Positions 7,706 through 16,541 of a stretch of DNA of 64,000 nt are shown here, piece by piece. The notes under the pieces are model-generated. The model had not been told where the DNA came from. It did no database searches and saw only the letters and a program-made list of their open reading frames with translations. The stretch's first letter is position 1. The number at the start of each line of letters is the position of its first letter. Made by a program: the position numbers and the translations under genes. Origin of the DNA: Paenibacillus_AR sp051594765 (GTDB lineage: Bacteria; Bacillota; Bacilli; Paenibacillales; NBRC-103111); NCBI RefSeq assembly GCF_051594765.1, contig NZ_JBPPGJ010000017.1, forward strand, positions 74,693 through 138,692. The letters run 5' to 3'.

Positions 7706-10700
7706 ATGCCAAGCTATACACCCAACCTGGGGTTATATAAGAAGGATCCGGCAACCGACGGCAACGATGCTTTTAATCTGACTCAAATGCTGAATGATCC
7801 GCTGGATGTGATAGACGAAAAATTGGGGAGCCAGATCATTCCCAAAGCCGACACGGGGGTCACGATCCAGCCGGGCCTTCAGGTCATCCATGCGGCCCGA
7901 CAATCCCGGCTTAAGGTGCAGGGGATTACGGGGCGGACGCTGGTGAACTGGTTAGGACGAACCGGCAGCGGGGAAAGCTTGACTGGCTGGTCCGTTGCAA
8001 ACACCGTAACGGTATCCACTACCCAAAAGCGTAGCGGGGATTCATCGTTCAAGGTAGATTTAGCGAGCAATACCGGGTATATCCACCAGCAAGTAAACGC
8101 CCCTCTGGCGGGTAAGCAGTACCTAGTTGGTATGTGGGTATTCATAGCGGCTTATATTAGTGGAGTTACCCCAAGACTAGTTATCTATGACAAGGGCGAC
8201 ATAAATACATCCCGCTACCAGGCGGCGGCAGACAGCACAATAATCGGTCAATGGCAGTTCATCTACACAAAGATTCCCGTAAATGGCGGTAGTATTACCA
8301 CACCCGCAGGATTTACCTTGCTTGCTGGGGTTGGCGGCGTTGGAACCTGTACCGCGTATATGGATGAGATTCGGGTCTACGAGATGACAGCAGCCGAGGC
8401 TGCTGTCATTGACTCCCTGACCGCGGACCAGGTAGCAGCAAAATATCCTTACGTAGAGGACGTAAAACCTGTAGACCGAGTGTATGTGACGCGCTTCGGG
8501 AAAAACCTGCTGCCGCCAGTTACAGAGTGGGACAGTATACATGCGAATGCGGTCATACTGGGTCCGTACAAACTAACCTTATCGGCTACAGCAGCAGGGC
8601 AAGACAACTGGGTCGATTTAGACGTAGTGCCCGGTCAAGTCTATAGCTTCAGTGTTGCGAACCCCTTACAAGCAGGTTCTGTAGTCAAGATTTTTTCCAT
8701 GAATGACGACGGTTCACTCGGGACTATATATGGGAGCTGGACCTTTACTGCCACCACCAACAAGTTGCGAGTGTACTTTGGTCCGACTAGAGCTGGCACA
8801 TATACGCTGGATCGTCCCATGCTTGCCATGGGAAACGCTGCCGCAACTTTTGAACCGCGTGAAGATCATAATCTCTACTTGCCTGATCTGAAGCTTCATT
8901 CAAACGTAGATGGTAGTATAGCGGATCAGCTTTTTCATGATGGAAAGGAACTGCGGAAGCTGAAATGGTTTAGAGAAGTGACGTTGGACGGCACCCTATC
9001 CTGGACGTTCGGTACAGACGCAGTGGGATACAAAAACGTCATGATCGCCAATTTTGCAGGGTCCACGTTTCCTGACAGCTTCGTCCAGATTGCCGTGAAG
9101 TATGATGGGAAGATCCTGACCAAGAATGATGGAGTATCCGATGGTTCAGCAATTTACACCAACGGGACACTTCACATCACCGTTTCGGATGCGGACACCG
9201 GTTGGGGAGAAGCCTGGAACTCAGGGTCCGTAACAGTGGATTATATCAAAGCTTACTTTAACGGCTGGAAGTACGTCGGTTCCCCAAGTGGCCAAGAATG
9301 GAAAGCTATTGGCGGAACTATAACCGCTGGCTTATCGATAGCGTCTACACTAAGGGCGCCGGGATTCACCCCTTACAACCTGATCTACCAAATGTCTGTA
9401 CCGATAAATGAGCCGGTACGCCGGGAGGGCGGCATAACTCTTCAAGAAGGCCCAAACCAGGTTGAAATGGGTACCGGCATCGTCGTTAGGGAGAAGGCGA
9501 ACCCAGTACAGGTCGGAGGCCATGTGTACAGGATTAATTCCGTCGGTTGGAATACCCCTCTAAAGTACCGCCTAGCTAAATTTATAGACGCATACCGAAA
9601 CAAAGTAAAAGACAAAACGTGGTACTTCGTAAGCAACATGGTATCTAATGACGGATACGGCGTTGGATTCCTCCAGAACGAACCGCATAACTATAACCCT
9701 TCCGCAGCATACGAGGTCACCTATCAGGCGTTGGATACTTACAAGCTGGGAACCGCCCCGATGACCATTTCAGCAGCGTATAGCGGAAACATGAAAGAAG
9801 CCCTTGATGATCTGGAACTGGAAGCAGCCCGCACCAGCACGGCTACGGACGTTGCACTGAACAAATTGAGCGGTTTGCTACCGGTGGCTATCACGAAGTC
9901 CACAAAGTCGGTCAACTATTACGTGGATGCCGCAAGCGGGAATGACGCAAATGACGGCCTGTCTACTGCTTATGCTTTCAGGACTATACAGGCGGCTGTA
10001 AACTCGCTGCCGAAGGTTCTTGATCATAATATCTACATCGTTATCCAGCCTGGAACGTATGCTGAGGACGTCACTGCCGGAGGGTTCTCCGGCAAGGGTT
10101 CACTGTATATCGGCAGCTTGTTGGGAGCTTCAACGGTGAGTATTAGCAGCATAGCCCTTATATCCATCACGTGCGCTGTGACGCTTGCGGCTATAACGCT
10201 GACGTCTACGACGTTGCCAGCGTTAACTATAAACCGCTGCGCCGGGGCGTATATCACGTCCGTTATATCCTCAAGCGCGTATAATAGCTCTGGTATCGAT
10301 ATCGGATGGAGTAGAGTATTTCTGCTGTCATGCCAAATATCCAACAAGGGGCACGCCGTGTATGTTGGCCACGTATCCCAAGTGCGGATTTCGGCATGTT
10401 CGGGGACCGGGAATACGAACGCCCTCTATGCAGAAAATGGTGCGGTCGTGACGAGGGATGGCATACAGCCGACTGGGAATATAGGTTCTGGGAATGGGGC
10501 TGTGATCGACCCCTGGGGGGACAACACACGTCTCGCAAAAACGGGCGTCTATGTTAACGCAAATGCTGACCAGTCAGTAGCCGCAACCACAGGCACAAAG
10601 GTTCTATTCGGTGCCAAACAATGGGACTACCTAAATGAGTACGCAACGGCTTCGTCCCGGTTTACGGCGGCAAAGGCGGGTACGTACCTATTCGACGTAG

Positions 10701-10954
10701 GCTTGAGGGTTGTCAATAACACGACTGGAACTCTGCTATATGCCTATATTTACAAGAACGGCGTCCTGGAGAAGAACCTGCTGCTCACCGTTCTGTCAAG
10801 CAGCGGCACCCATTATCAGTTCCAGCTGACGAATATCCTGACAATGGCCGCCGGTGATTATGCGGAAATTTACATTTACGCTTCAAATGCGGTCACGGTA
10901 AGAGGTTCTGAACTGGGTGCATCGGTCTATCAGAACATTACGCGAATCAGCTAA
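7706..10954 (+). CDS. Long phage tail fibre / receptor-binding protein with beta-helix and C1q-like tip
   Basis: 1082 residues from ATG with a strong AAGGAGGGAG site. Residues 1-45 (MPSYTPNLGLYKKDPATDGN) resemble the anchor of Bacillus tail fibres. About 90-220 look like a carbohydrate-binding beta-sandwich. About 730-930 read as a right-handed beta-helix of the pectate-lyase type (NYYVDAASGNDANDGLSTAY, FRTIQAAVNSLP). The last 130 residues resemble a C1q/TNF-like trimer tip (ASSRFTAAKAGTYLFDVGLR). Base composition and codon use change inside the gene: from about 8000 to 10900 it is richer in ATA, TTA and AGT codons than its neighbours, the usual mosaic sign of fibre exchange. Role in host binding is inferred. 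Confidence 0.8.
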   Translation: MPSYTPNLGLYKKDPATDGNDAFNLTQMLNDPLDVIDEKLGSQIIPKADTGVTIQPGLQVIHAARQSRLKVQGITGRTLVNWLGRTGSGESLTGWSVANTVTVSTTQKRSGDSSFKVDLASNTGYIHQQVNAPLAGKQYLVGMWVFIAAYISGVTPRLVIYDKGDINTSRYQAAADSTIIGQWQFIYTKIPVNGGSITTPAGFTLLAGVGGVGTCTAYMDEIRVYEMTAAEAAVIDSLTADQVAAKYPYVEDVKPVDRVYVTRFGKNLLPPVTEWDSIHANAVILGPYKLTLSATAAGQDNWVDLDVVPGQVYSFSVANPLQAGSVVKIFSMNDDGSLGTIYGSWTFTATTNKLRVYFGPTRAGTYTLDRPMLAMGNAAATFEPREDHNLYLPDLKLHSNVDGSIADQLFHDGKELRKLKWFREVTLDGTLSWTFGTDAVGYKNVMIANFAGSTFPDSFVQIAVKYDGKILTKNDGVSDGSAIYTNGTLHITVSDADTGWGEAWNSGSVTVDYIKAYFNGWKYVGSPSGQEWKAIGGTITAGLSIASTLRAPGFTPYNLIYQMSVPINEPVRREGGITLQEGPNQVEMGTGIVVREKANPVQVGGHVYRINSVGWNTPLKYRLAKFIDAYRNKVKDKTWYFVSNMVSNDGYGVGFLQNEPHNYNPSAAYEVTYQALDTYKLGTAPMTISAAYSGNMKEALDDLELEAARTSTATDVALNKLSGLLPVAITKSTKSVNYYVDAASGNDANDGLSTAYAFRTIQAAVNSLPKVLDHNIYIVIQPGTYAEDVTAGGFSGKGSLYIGSLLGASTVSISSIALISITCAVTLAAITLTSTTLPALTINRCAGAYITSVISSSAYNSSGIDIGWSRVFLLSCQISNKGHAVYVGHVSQVRISACSGTGNTNALYAENGAVVTRDGIQPTGNIGSGNGAVIDPWGDNTRLAKTGVYVNANADQSVAATTGTKVLFGAKQWDYLNEYATASSRFTAAKAGTYLFDVGLRVVNNTTGTLLYAYIYKNGVLEKNLLLTVLSSSGTHYQFQLTNILTMAAGDYAEIYIYASNAVTVRGSELGASVYQNITRIS

Positions 10955-10970
10955 AGGAGGAGGATCATCT

Positions 10971-11531
10971 ATGAACATTGCACAAGCGGTTATGTATCTG
11001 TTCGAAGGGCTTCAACCAATGGTGGACTTCGAAGTGAGAGACGATAGCGATGGTAACGGGCCTTATATTGCCGTATGGAACGTCCTGGACAGCGATGGTC
11101 AGCCTGTTCCACAACCTGCGGAAGAAGAACTGCTAGCGGCCTGGAGAGAGTTGAACCGCTTTGATCTCGACTCGTATAAACTTGAGAAAAAAGCGGAACT
11201 GCAGACTTTGTTCGAACGCGAGCTTAACAGCACCTTCACCTCAACCGCTCTTGGTGATCCGATCGACTTCAACTATGACCGTTCCGCGCAAGAGCGGTTC
11301 GCCAAGAAAACAGCCCTTCTCGCATTGAACCCGGAGGATGGCGAGCCCGTCACGTGGCCCTCCCGTTCCGGGTTCGTGACCATGACCCGAGAACAGTACA
11401 CCGATGTAGTGAAGGACGCTGCGAAGCACGAGTCGGATAAGGCGTTTAAGCTTCTTTACGCCGAAGCTTATGTCGATGCGGCCAGCACGATGGAAGAGGT
11501 GGATGCCGTAATAAAGATGGGATTGGTATAA
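10971..11531 (+). CDS. DUF4376-type phage tail accessory protein
   Basis: 186 residues from the ATG at 10971, preceded by AAAGGAGGAGG; the frame is open upstream but this start is clear. The C-terminal half (about 90-186) resembles DUF4376: KKAELQTLFERELN, then FNYDRSAQERFAKKTALLAL and a helical end. In related prophages this gene sits right after the fibre, in the position of xkdW, and is thought to act in fibre assembly or attachment; that role is not established. A hairpin terminator follows. Confidence 0.7.
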   Translation: MNIAQAVMYLFEGLQPMVDFEVRDDSDGNGPYIAVWNVLDSDGQPVPQPAEEELLAAWRELNRFDLDSYKLEKKAELQTLFERELNSTFTSTALGDPIDFNYDRSAQERFAKKTALLALNPEDGEPVTWPSRSGFVTMTREQYTDVVKDAAKHESDKAFKLLYAEAYVDAASTMEEVDAVIKMGLV

Positions 11532-11547
11532 GTGAAGATCTGTTATG

Positions 11548-11579
11548 ATACGGTGGGCTGCCGGCTCACCGTATTTTTT
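11548..11579 (+). terminator. Hairpin terminator between tail and lysis genes
   Basis: ATACGGTG at 11548-11555 pairs with CACCGTAT at 11567-11574, followed by a run of T. It separates the structural operon from holin and lysin, so lysis genes may depend on read-through or on their own promoter. Confidence 0.7.
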
Positions 11580-11602
11580 ACGGGGGAAGGGGGAGCAATG
11601 AT

Positions 11603-12085
11603 ATGGACAAACATAAAGCACTTTGGTCTATGGCCGGCGCGGTATGCATGCCGGTCTTTGATTTTTTCTACGGATCCGGAGAGGTGGTGATCTATTCCAT
11701 CCTAGCCTTAATCTTCTTTCTGGGAATGGACTGGATTGCTGGGAGCCGGGCTTCCAAAAAAGACAGGTCATATGCAAGCAAGTACGGCATAGATGGGATA
11801 TTCCGAACCTTCTTCATGCTGCTGCTGCCGGCAGGTGGTCATTTTCTGGATATGGTATTCCGAATCCCATCCGTTTTCTTCGGTCTGCTGGTTGCCGGGC
11901 TGCTGTACCATACCATCCAATCGGCGACGGCGAACGCGATCCGAGCCGGGTGGGGGCAATGGATTCCGGATTGGTTGTTGAACGCGCTATTATCCTGGGT
12001 TAAAAGCGAGATTGAGAGCAAGCTCTCTAGAGCTCAGAGCCGACTTAAAGCAAAGGAGGAAACGAATGATGACAAAAGGCTTTGA
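11603..12085 (+). CDS. Phage holin (phage_holin_4 type)
   Basis: 160 residues. Hydrophobic segments at about 10-45 and 70-100, a polar loop (AGSRASKKDRSYASKYG) and a charged C-terminus (SRAQSRLKAKEETNDDKRL) match the holin family that makes lethal pores in the membrane to release the lysin. The ATG follows GGGGGAGCAATGAT. It overlaps the lysin gene by 20 bases, a common way to couple the two lysis proteins. Confidence 0.78.
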   Translation: MDKHKALWSMAGAVCMPVFDFFYGSGEVVIYSILALIFFLGMDWIAGSRASKKDRSYASKYGIDGIFRTFFMLLLPAGGHFLDMVFRIPSVFFGLLVAGLLYHTIQSATANAIRAGWGQWIPDWLLNALLSWVKSEIESKLSRAQSRLKAKEETNDDKRL

Positions 12086-12848
12086 TTGCGCAGCACCGCT
12101 GACGGCGGAAGTGGCGCGCTCATTCGCGGCAGACGGCATGGAGTTCGTCTGCCGCTATCTGGTGCCTTCGGGGTGGAAGAGACTGACCCGGGATGAAGCC
12201 GAAGTGATTACCGCAGCCGGCTTGAAGATCGGGTCCGTCTGGGAAACGACGGCAGACCGGGCGCTGGGCGGATATGCGGCAGGGGTGACAGATGGTCGGA
12301 AAGCGGCGGAAGTGGCGGAGGCCGTCGGCCAGCCGAAGGGAAGCTGCATCTACTTCGCGGTGGACTTCGACGCGACAGCGGCCCAAATGCCTACGGTGCT
12401 GGATTATATTCGAGGAGCCAGCGAGGCGACACCAGAGTATTACACAGGGGTCTACGGCTCTTACGCTGTCATAGAGGCAGCGAGGGCGGCCGGGGTCTGC
12501 TCCCGTTATTGGCAGACCTATGCTTGGAGCAGAGGCTGTAGGTCAAATCCGATTCACATTCATCAGTACAATAACGGCCCGAATGGGCTGGGTCTTACTA
12601 TGAACGGCATCCCGGTGGATCTGAATGAATCCTTCGGAGACGAGGGATTTTGGAGCCTCGGCCAAGCGATGCCCGCAGCGGAGGTGGAATCCGAGGCGGA
12701 GCAACCGGCCATCGATCCGACCGCCGCCCAGAAAGTGATCGATACCTTGGGCTCGTTATACCGGGCATCGGCGGATCCGGATGTTCAAGCGGCTGCTCAC
12801 TTTGCAGCAGATGAGCTGCGAAGGGTGACTGGAACTCCTAACAGGTAA
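12066..12848 (+). CDS. DUF1906 glycoside-hydrolase-like phage lysin
   Basis: 260 residues from ATG at 12066, just after AAAGGAGGAAACG. Residues 1-200 match the DUF1906/Rv2525c-like TIM-barrel domain: MTKGFDCAAPLTAEVARSFA, the acidic core IYFAVDFDA and the return segment GVYGSYAVIEAARAAG. Its position after the holin makes it the likely cell-wall lysin. The C-terminal about 40 residues (TAAQKVIDTLGSLYRASADP) are predicted helical and may bind the wall. Enzymatic specificity of this family is poorly known. Confidence 0.8.
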   Translation: MMTKGFDCAAPLTAEVARSFAADGMEFVCRYLVPSGWKRLTRDEAEVITAAGLKIGSVWETTADRALGGYAAGVTDGRKAAEVAEAVGQPKGSCIYFAVDFDATAAQMPTVLDYIRGASEATPEYYTGVYGSYAVIEAARAAGVCSRYWQTYAWSRGCRSNPIHIHQYNNGPNGLGLTMNGIPVDLNESFGDEGFWSLGQAMPAAEVESEAEQPAIDPTAAQKVIDTLGSLYRASADPDVQAAAHFAADELRRVTGTPNR

Positions 12849-12870
12849 ACCCATAACAGCTTAGCGGCAG

Positions 12871-13338
12871 TCAACGCCCTCTCCGAATGAATCTAAGATG
12901 CCAAGGCAAGAGATACGCATATGCCAAAAAGTGAACGGGCAAGGAATATAGCGTGTTATAGGTTTTGAGCGTCATCAACCCGACTTGGACGGTCAGCCAT
13001 TCCAAAAGGAATGATCCGATGAAAAAAGGAATAGCAAGCTTCCATTTGTGGTCCGGCTTATAAAAATTTAAGTAGATGACAGACAAACACGGCGGGATCA
13101 CACCATAAAGCAAAAGCTCGGGCAAGCCTTGTTTACCTTGGGACCCGATGTCAAAGATGTCGAAGGGGATAGCCAGATTGATATCGACAAACCAGACCAC
13201 ATATCCAATAACTGCAATGGTTGCATAGATTTCATGTAACTTAAGCCTTTTCGGCATAAAAATAACGATAGGGATCAATATGGAAGCGAGCAGGGCTGCA
13301 TACCACCACCCTTTGGCCAAATCGTAATCGGGCTGCAT
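12871..13338 (-). CDS. CBO0543-like integral membrane protein
   Basis: 155 residues with about five hydrophobic segments (for instance WWYAALLASILIPIVIF and YATIAVIGYVVWFVDINLAI) and short polar loops. It resembles a family of small membrane proteins of unknown function common in spore-formers (the CBO0543 type, from memory). It is the first host-like gene after the prophage, on the opposite strand, and has no partner gene. No function is proposed. Confidence 0.6.
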   Translation of the reverse strand: MQPDYDLAKGWWYAALLASILIPIVIFMPKRLKLHEIYATIAVIGYVVWFVDINLAIPFDIFDIGSQGKQGLPELLLYGVIPPCLSVIYLNFYKPDHKWKLAIPFFIGSFLLEWLTVQVGLMTLKTYNTLYSLPVHFLAYAYLLPWHLRFIRRGR

Positions 13339-13420
13339 GAAGGAAGCGCACCTCTTCTGGGAGTTAAGTTTTTACCATTGTGGATCAAAAATAGAAATTT
13401 TATACACACTCTAGGGCGTA

Positions 13421-13429
13421 CATAACTTA
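13421..13429 (+). promoter_or_regulatory. Possible mother-cell promoter before the nuclease gene
   Basis: CATAACTTA fits the sigma-K -10 pattern CATANNNTA, and an ATA triplet lies 16 bases upstream, as in sigma-E promoters. B. subtilis nucB is a sporulation gene. The site is about 100 bases from the TTG start. Weak evidence from motif only. Confidence 0.35.
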
Positions 13430-13528
13430 GGCAATCGCTGCATGATGCGGCAGACCAATATCATGGAGATATGCTATAGTTAACAGCAGGAGATTACGTC
13501 TCCAAACTATTGAAGGAGCCGATTCCCT

Positions 13529-13963
13529 TTGAAACGAAACAATCGCCTCATTCTCAGTATCGTCGTGCTCCTCGTGTTGATTGGAGCCTCCTGGTATTAT
13601 TATTCGATGCAAAAAGATCCGGCAGCTCCTACAGCAGCCGACATCGTTAAGCTAGAGTTCCCTACCGCCAAGTATCCGGAGACAGCCGCGCACATCAAGG
13701 AGGCGATCCAATCGGGAGAATCCGCCATATGCACGATTGACCGCGAACACGCCGATGAGCATCGGAAGCTGTCCTTACGGGACATTCCCACGAAGAAAGG
13801 GTATGACCGGGATGAGTGGCCCATGGCCATGTGTGCGGAAGGCGGGGCGGGGGCGGATATCGAATATATCACGCCCTCGGATAACCGCGGAGCCGGCAGC
13901 TGGGTAAGCAATGCGTTGGAAAAATATCCGAACGGTACCCATGTGCAGTTTGTCATTCCCTAA
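13529..13963 (+). CDS. nucB: NucA/NucB-type secreted deoxyribonuclease
   Basis: 144 residues from a TTG preceded by GAAGGAGCCG. Residues 8-27 are a signal or anchor segment (LILSIVVLLVLIGASWYYYS). The rest matches the NucB fold: CTIDREHADEHRKLSLRD, then GYDRDEWPMAMCAEGGAGAD with the conserved Asp-Arg-Asp-Glu-Trp core of the active site and the late SDNRGAGSWVSNAL. NucB is made in the mother cell and released to degrade DNA after lysis. A hairpin terminator follows. Symbol by similarity; paralogue NucA is the alternative. Confidence 0.82.
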   Translation: MKRNNRLILSIVVLLVLIGASWYYYSMQKDPAAPTAADIVKLEFPTAKYPETAAHIKEAIQSGESAICTIDREHADEHRKLSLRDIPTKKGYDRDEWPMAMCAEGGAGADIEYITPSDNRGAGSWVSNALEKYPNGTHVQFVIP

Positions 13964-13976
13964 CCATTTTTGAAGC

Positions 13977-14015
13977 GGCAGTCTTGGACTTGATGTCCGG
14001 GGCTGCCGTTTTTTG
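13977..14015 (+). terminator. Terminator after the NucB-like gene
   Basis: CGGCAG (13977-13982) pairs with CTGCCG (14004-14009), with an inner GGAC/GTCC pair, followed by TTTTTT. Confidence 0.75.
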
Positions 14016-14071
14016 CGTTGAAAAACCCCCTTTGGGAAATAGTGTAAGAGATGAACAGAGTGTGAACTTTC

Positions 14072-14142
14072 TGTGATAATTGTCACTAATGGCCCTTTCG
14101 AGTCATTTGAAAATGACGTCATTCAAGTATAGTAATTACTAA
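14072..14142 (+). promoter_or_regulatory. Cluster of palindromes upstream of the copper genes
   Basis: Three palindromic elements lie in 71 bases. TGTGATAATTGTCACT (14072-14087) is a near-perfect TGTGA-N6-TCACA Crp/Fnr-type site. AATGACGTCATT (14112-14123) and TAGTAATTACTA (about 14130-14141) are perfect 12-base palindromes. The latter two could be operators for a metal-responsive repressor of the copC/D-ycnI pair starting at 14193. Binding proteins are unknown; the symmetry is seen directly. Confidence 0.5.
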
Positions 14143-14192
14143 TAAATAATCGATTAAAGCGGCAGTGATCCTAAATGAACGGGAGTTAATCC

Positions 14193-15764
14193 ATGGGCAG
14201 AAGATACGACGTCATCATGATCCTACTAAGACCTTTGCTCTGTATGCTCATCATCGTCTCCGGGTTGCTGCCGGGCGGCATCCATGCAAGTGCCCATGCA
14301 GAGCTGACCCGAGCCGTCCCGGCACCGAACAGCTCTTTAACGGAAGGGCCCACAGAGATTCGGCTTACCTTCAACGAACGGTTGGAAAAGGAGCAGTTCC
14401 GCATACGGCTCTTCGATCATCAAGGTAAGCCGATTCCGGAGTCCGAAACGGAGATGTCCGCGGATCAACGCGAACTGATCCTGAAGCTTCCTGCCGGCTT
14501 AGAGCACGGGAGTTATACGGTCACCTATCATGTGATTTCATCCGACGGGCATCCGATTTCGGATTCCTACGTGTGGGGCTTGGGACTTGCGAATGGAGAA
14601 CAGCCCAGCGCAGGCCCGGCGATAAGCCAGCAGGAGGAAGGAACGAACTATATCTATCTGTTGTTCCGGATCTTGTACTACTCCTTTTTCCTGGTGCTGA
14701 CCGGGTGGGTCTTCTGGGGCTGGGTCCTGCCGCTTAAGACCGGATCGGCGGCCACCATCTATAGGAGCCGGTTGTCTTTACTCCTTGCGTTCAATCTGCT
14801 GTTCACGACGATCTTCCTCCTGTCGCAGCTGCTCATCGTGATGGAGGATCTCTCGTTAGCCTCGATGGCAGGCGTGCTCACGGGAACCGTAGCAGGGCGG
14901 TCCTGGGCTTGCAGCTGGCTGCTTTCGATTCTCGGCTATGTCCTTCTACGGGGCCCGGGACCGGTTCAAGCCGTTTGGGTGCTGCTCGTGCTCGGTGTGA
15001 AGGCCTTCTCGGGACATGCCTACGCGCTCTCCACATACCCGGTGCTCGCCCTTCCGCTGGATGTGCTGCACTTGGCAGGGGCGGCCGTTTGGGCGGCCGG
15101 GGTCCTGTTGATCTCCGCCCTCTGGGGCGAGCATCGTCAGGAGATCCTTTCCTATCTGCCGAAAATTTCCCGGTATGCGCTCATCAGCCTTGTGCTGGTA
15201 GCGGGGACGGGGCTTCTCCTGTCCGGTCAGCTCCTGCAGAAGCTGGAGCATGTCCCATACACCGCCTGGGGGCGGATGCTGCTCCTTAAGGTAGGGATGA
15301 CGCTGGGGGTTGTGGGGGTTGCCGCGTGGCTTCGGAAGCACCTGCGGGACCAAGCTTACGTCAAGTTCCGTTCCAAGCTCAGATGGGACATCTCGCTGAT
15401 GCTTGGGATCGTGGCCGTTGCCGCGGTGTTCACCTTCTACTCGCCGGTCCCCCGGAACAAGCCGCTGGAGTGGAGCTTCCCCATGGGGAAGCTGCAGATT
15501 ACACCCAATGCCCCCGGGAGTAATGAGTTTACTGTCTTGCTGCCGGAGGAGCTTGCGGATGTCCGGAAAATCGGGCTGGTGCTGAAGCCGGAAGCACCCT
15601 CGGATATCGCACCTATGGAGGTGCCGCTTGAGCGGATTGACACGACGCACTGGAAGGCTTCGGGCCTGTATCTCTCCCTCCCGGGAGCTTGGAAGATCCA
15701 GGTCCGCCTGACCGACCGGCAAGCCGACGAGCACGTGTACCAGAGGAAGATGAGAATTTTCTAA
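14193..15764 (+). CDS. ycnJ: CopC-CopD fusion copper protein (YcnJ-like)
   Basis: 523 residues, close to B. subtilis YcnJ. A signal peptide ends at about GIHASA, and cleavage there leaves His at the new N-terminus (HAELTRAVPAPNSSLTEGP), the residue that helps bind Cu(II) in CopC. The CopC domain spans about 34-127 (SDGHPISDSYVWGL). The rest is CopD with about eight membrane segments, including conserved His in KAFSGHAYAL and PLDVLHLAGAAVWAAGVLL, then an extracellular C-terminal domain from about 430. It is thought to take up or buffer copper at the membrane. The YcnI gene follows after 28 bases. Confidence 0.85.
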   Translation: MGRRYDVIMILLRPLLCMLIIVSGLLPGGIHASAHAELTRAVPAPNSSLTEGPTEIRLTFNERLEKEQFRIRLFDHQGKPIPESETEMSADQRELILKLPAGLEHGSYTVTYHVISSDGHPISDSYVWGLGLANGEQPSAGPAISQQEEGTNYIYLLFRILYYSFFLVLTGWVFWGWVLPLKTGSAATIYRSRLSLLLAFNLLFTTIFLLSQLLIVMEDLSLASMAGVLTGTVAGRSWACSWLLSILGYVLLRGPGPVQAVWVLLVLGVKAFSGHAYALSTYPVLALPLDVLHLAGAAVWAAGVLLISALWGEHRQEILSYLPKISRYALISLVLVAGTGLLLSGQLLQKLEHVPYTAWGRMLLLKVGMTLGVVGVAAWLRKHLRDQAYVKFRSKLRWDISLMLGIVAVAAVFTFYSPVPRNKPLEWSFPMGKLQITPNAPGSNEFTVLLPEELADVRKIGLVLKPEAPSDIAPMEVPLERIDTTHWKASGLYLSLPGAWKIQVRLTDRQADEHVYQRKMRIF

Positions 15765-15792
15765 TCGATAATAGAGAGGCAGAGTGTAGAAG

Positions 15793-16410
15793 ATGAAGAT
15801 GCTGCGTAAGGTTATTCCTTTGATGTTCCTGAGTATGGTATGGTTTGCGGGCCTGGCAAGCGCTCACGTGGTGGTGTATCCCAAGGAAACGACCCAAGGG
15901 ACCTATGAGATGTTCACCTTGCGGGTTCCGACCGAAAAAGAGGTGCCTACCACCAAGGTGGAAGTCATCATTCCGGCGGACGTTACCGTGTCCCGGTTCG
16001 AGCCGAAGCCGGGCTGGCAGTATGAGCTGACCAAGGATGCCTCGGGCAAGATCACGAATGTCAGGTGGACCGCAACCGGAGAAGGCTTATCCTCCACGGA
16101 ATTCGGCGATTTCCACATGCAGGGTAAGGTCGGGGACAAGGCAACCCAGCTTGTCTGGAAGGCGATCCAGACTTACAAGGACGGCAGCACTGTGGAGTGG
16201 ACCGGAGCGGCGGATGCCAAGACCCCCGCGTCGGTGACGACCGTCAAGCCTGGGACAGCGGGTGGAACAGACAGCCATGGGCAGACAGCCGCGGCACCTG
16301 CCGCCGGTGATTCTAAGGAGGAGTCGAAGACACCGCTATACCTTTCCATCGCCGCCTTGGCGCTGGGCGTGGTCGCGGTCCTGCTGGCTTTATTCCGAAG
16401 AGCGAAGTAG
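15793..16410 (+). CDS. ycnI: YcnI-like DUF1775 copper-binding surface protein
   Basis: 205 residues: signal peptide 1-24 (ending GLASA), then the mature start HVVVYPKETTQGTYEMFTLR. An N-terminal His after the signal cleavage is the copper ligand reported for the DUF1775/YcnI family, and a Trp in GWQYELT matches the conserved aromatic partner. Residues 25-145 form the beta-sandwich, 145-178 are a Thr/Ala/Gly linker, and 180-200 a membrane anchor ending RRAK. Operon with ycnJ. Copper chaperoning at the outer membrane face is the likely role. Confidence 0.85.
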   Translation: MKMLRKVIPLMFLSMVWFAGLASAHVVVYPKETTQGTYEMFTLRVPTEKEVPTTKVEVIIPADVTVSRFEPKPGWQYELTKDASGKITNVRWTATGEGLSSTEFGDFHMQGKVGDKATQLVWKAIQTYKDGSTVEWTGAADAKTPASVTTVKPGTAGGTDSHGQTAAAPAAGDSKEESKTPLYLSIAALALGVVAVLLALFRRAK

Positions 16411-16426
16411 CTTCCCCGACCAGTGG

Positions 16427-16469
16427 GCGGCCGTCACGGACAGGAGGATGTCTGTGACGGCCGCTTTTT
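16427..16469 (+). terminator. Terminator of the ycnJ-ycnI operon
   Basis: GCGGCCGTCAC (16427-16437) pairs perfectly with GTGACGGCCGC (16454-16464), followed by TTTTT. Confidence 0.85.
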
Positions 16470-16541
16470 GGTTTATGGAGGGTTTTTCCAGAACCGTAAA
16501 TCTGTTAGAATAACGTCATCTGATGAAACGGAGGCGGGAAG

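Larger units (their letters stand above)
1..12848 (+). mobile_element. Right part of a PBSX/Xkd-type contractile-tail prophage
   Basis: The genes read, all on the plus strand and mostly overlapping, in the order sheath, tube, tail chaperone with frameshift, tape measure, XkdP, XkdQ, XkdR, XkdS, XkdT, XkdU, fibre, DUF4376, holin, DUF1906 lysin. This is the late-gene order of B. subtilis PBSX and related myovirus-like prophages. Head genes must lie left of the window. No integrase or clear attachment site is visible at the right edge, where an opposite-strand host gene starts at 12871. It could be an intact prophage, a defective PBSX-like element or a tailocin; the missing left half decides. 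Confidence 0.85.
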
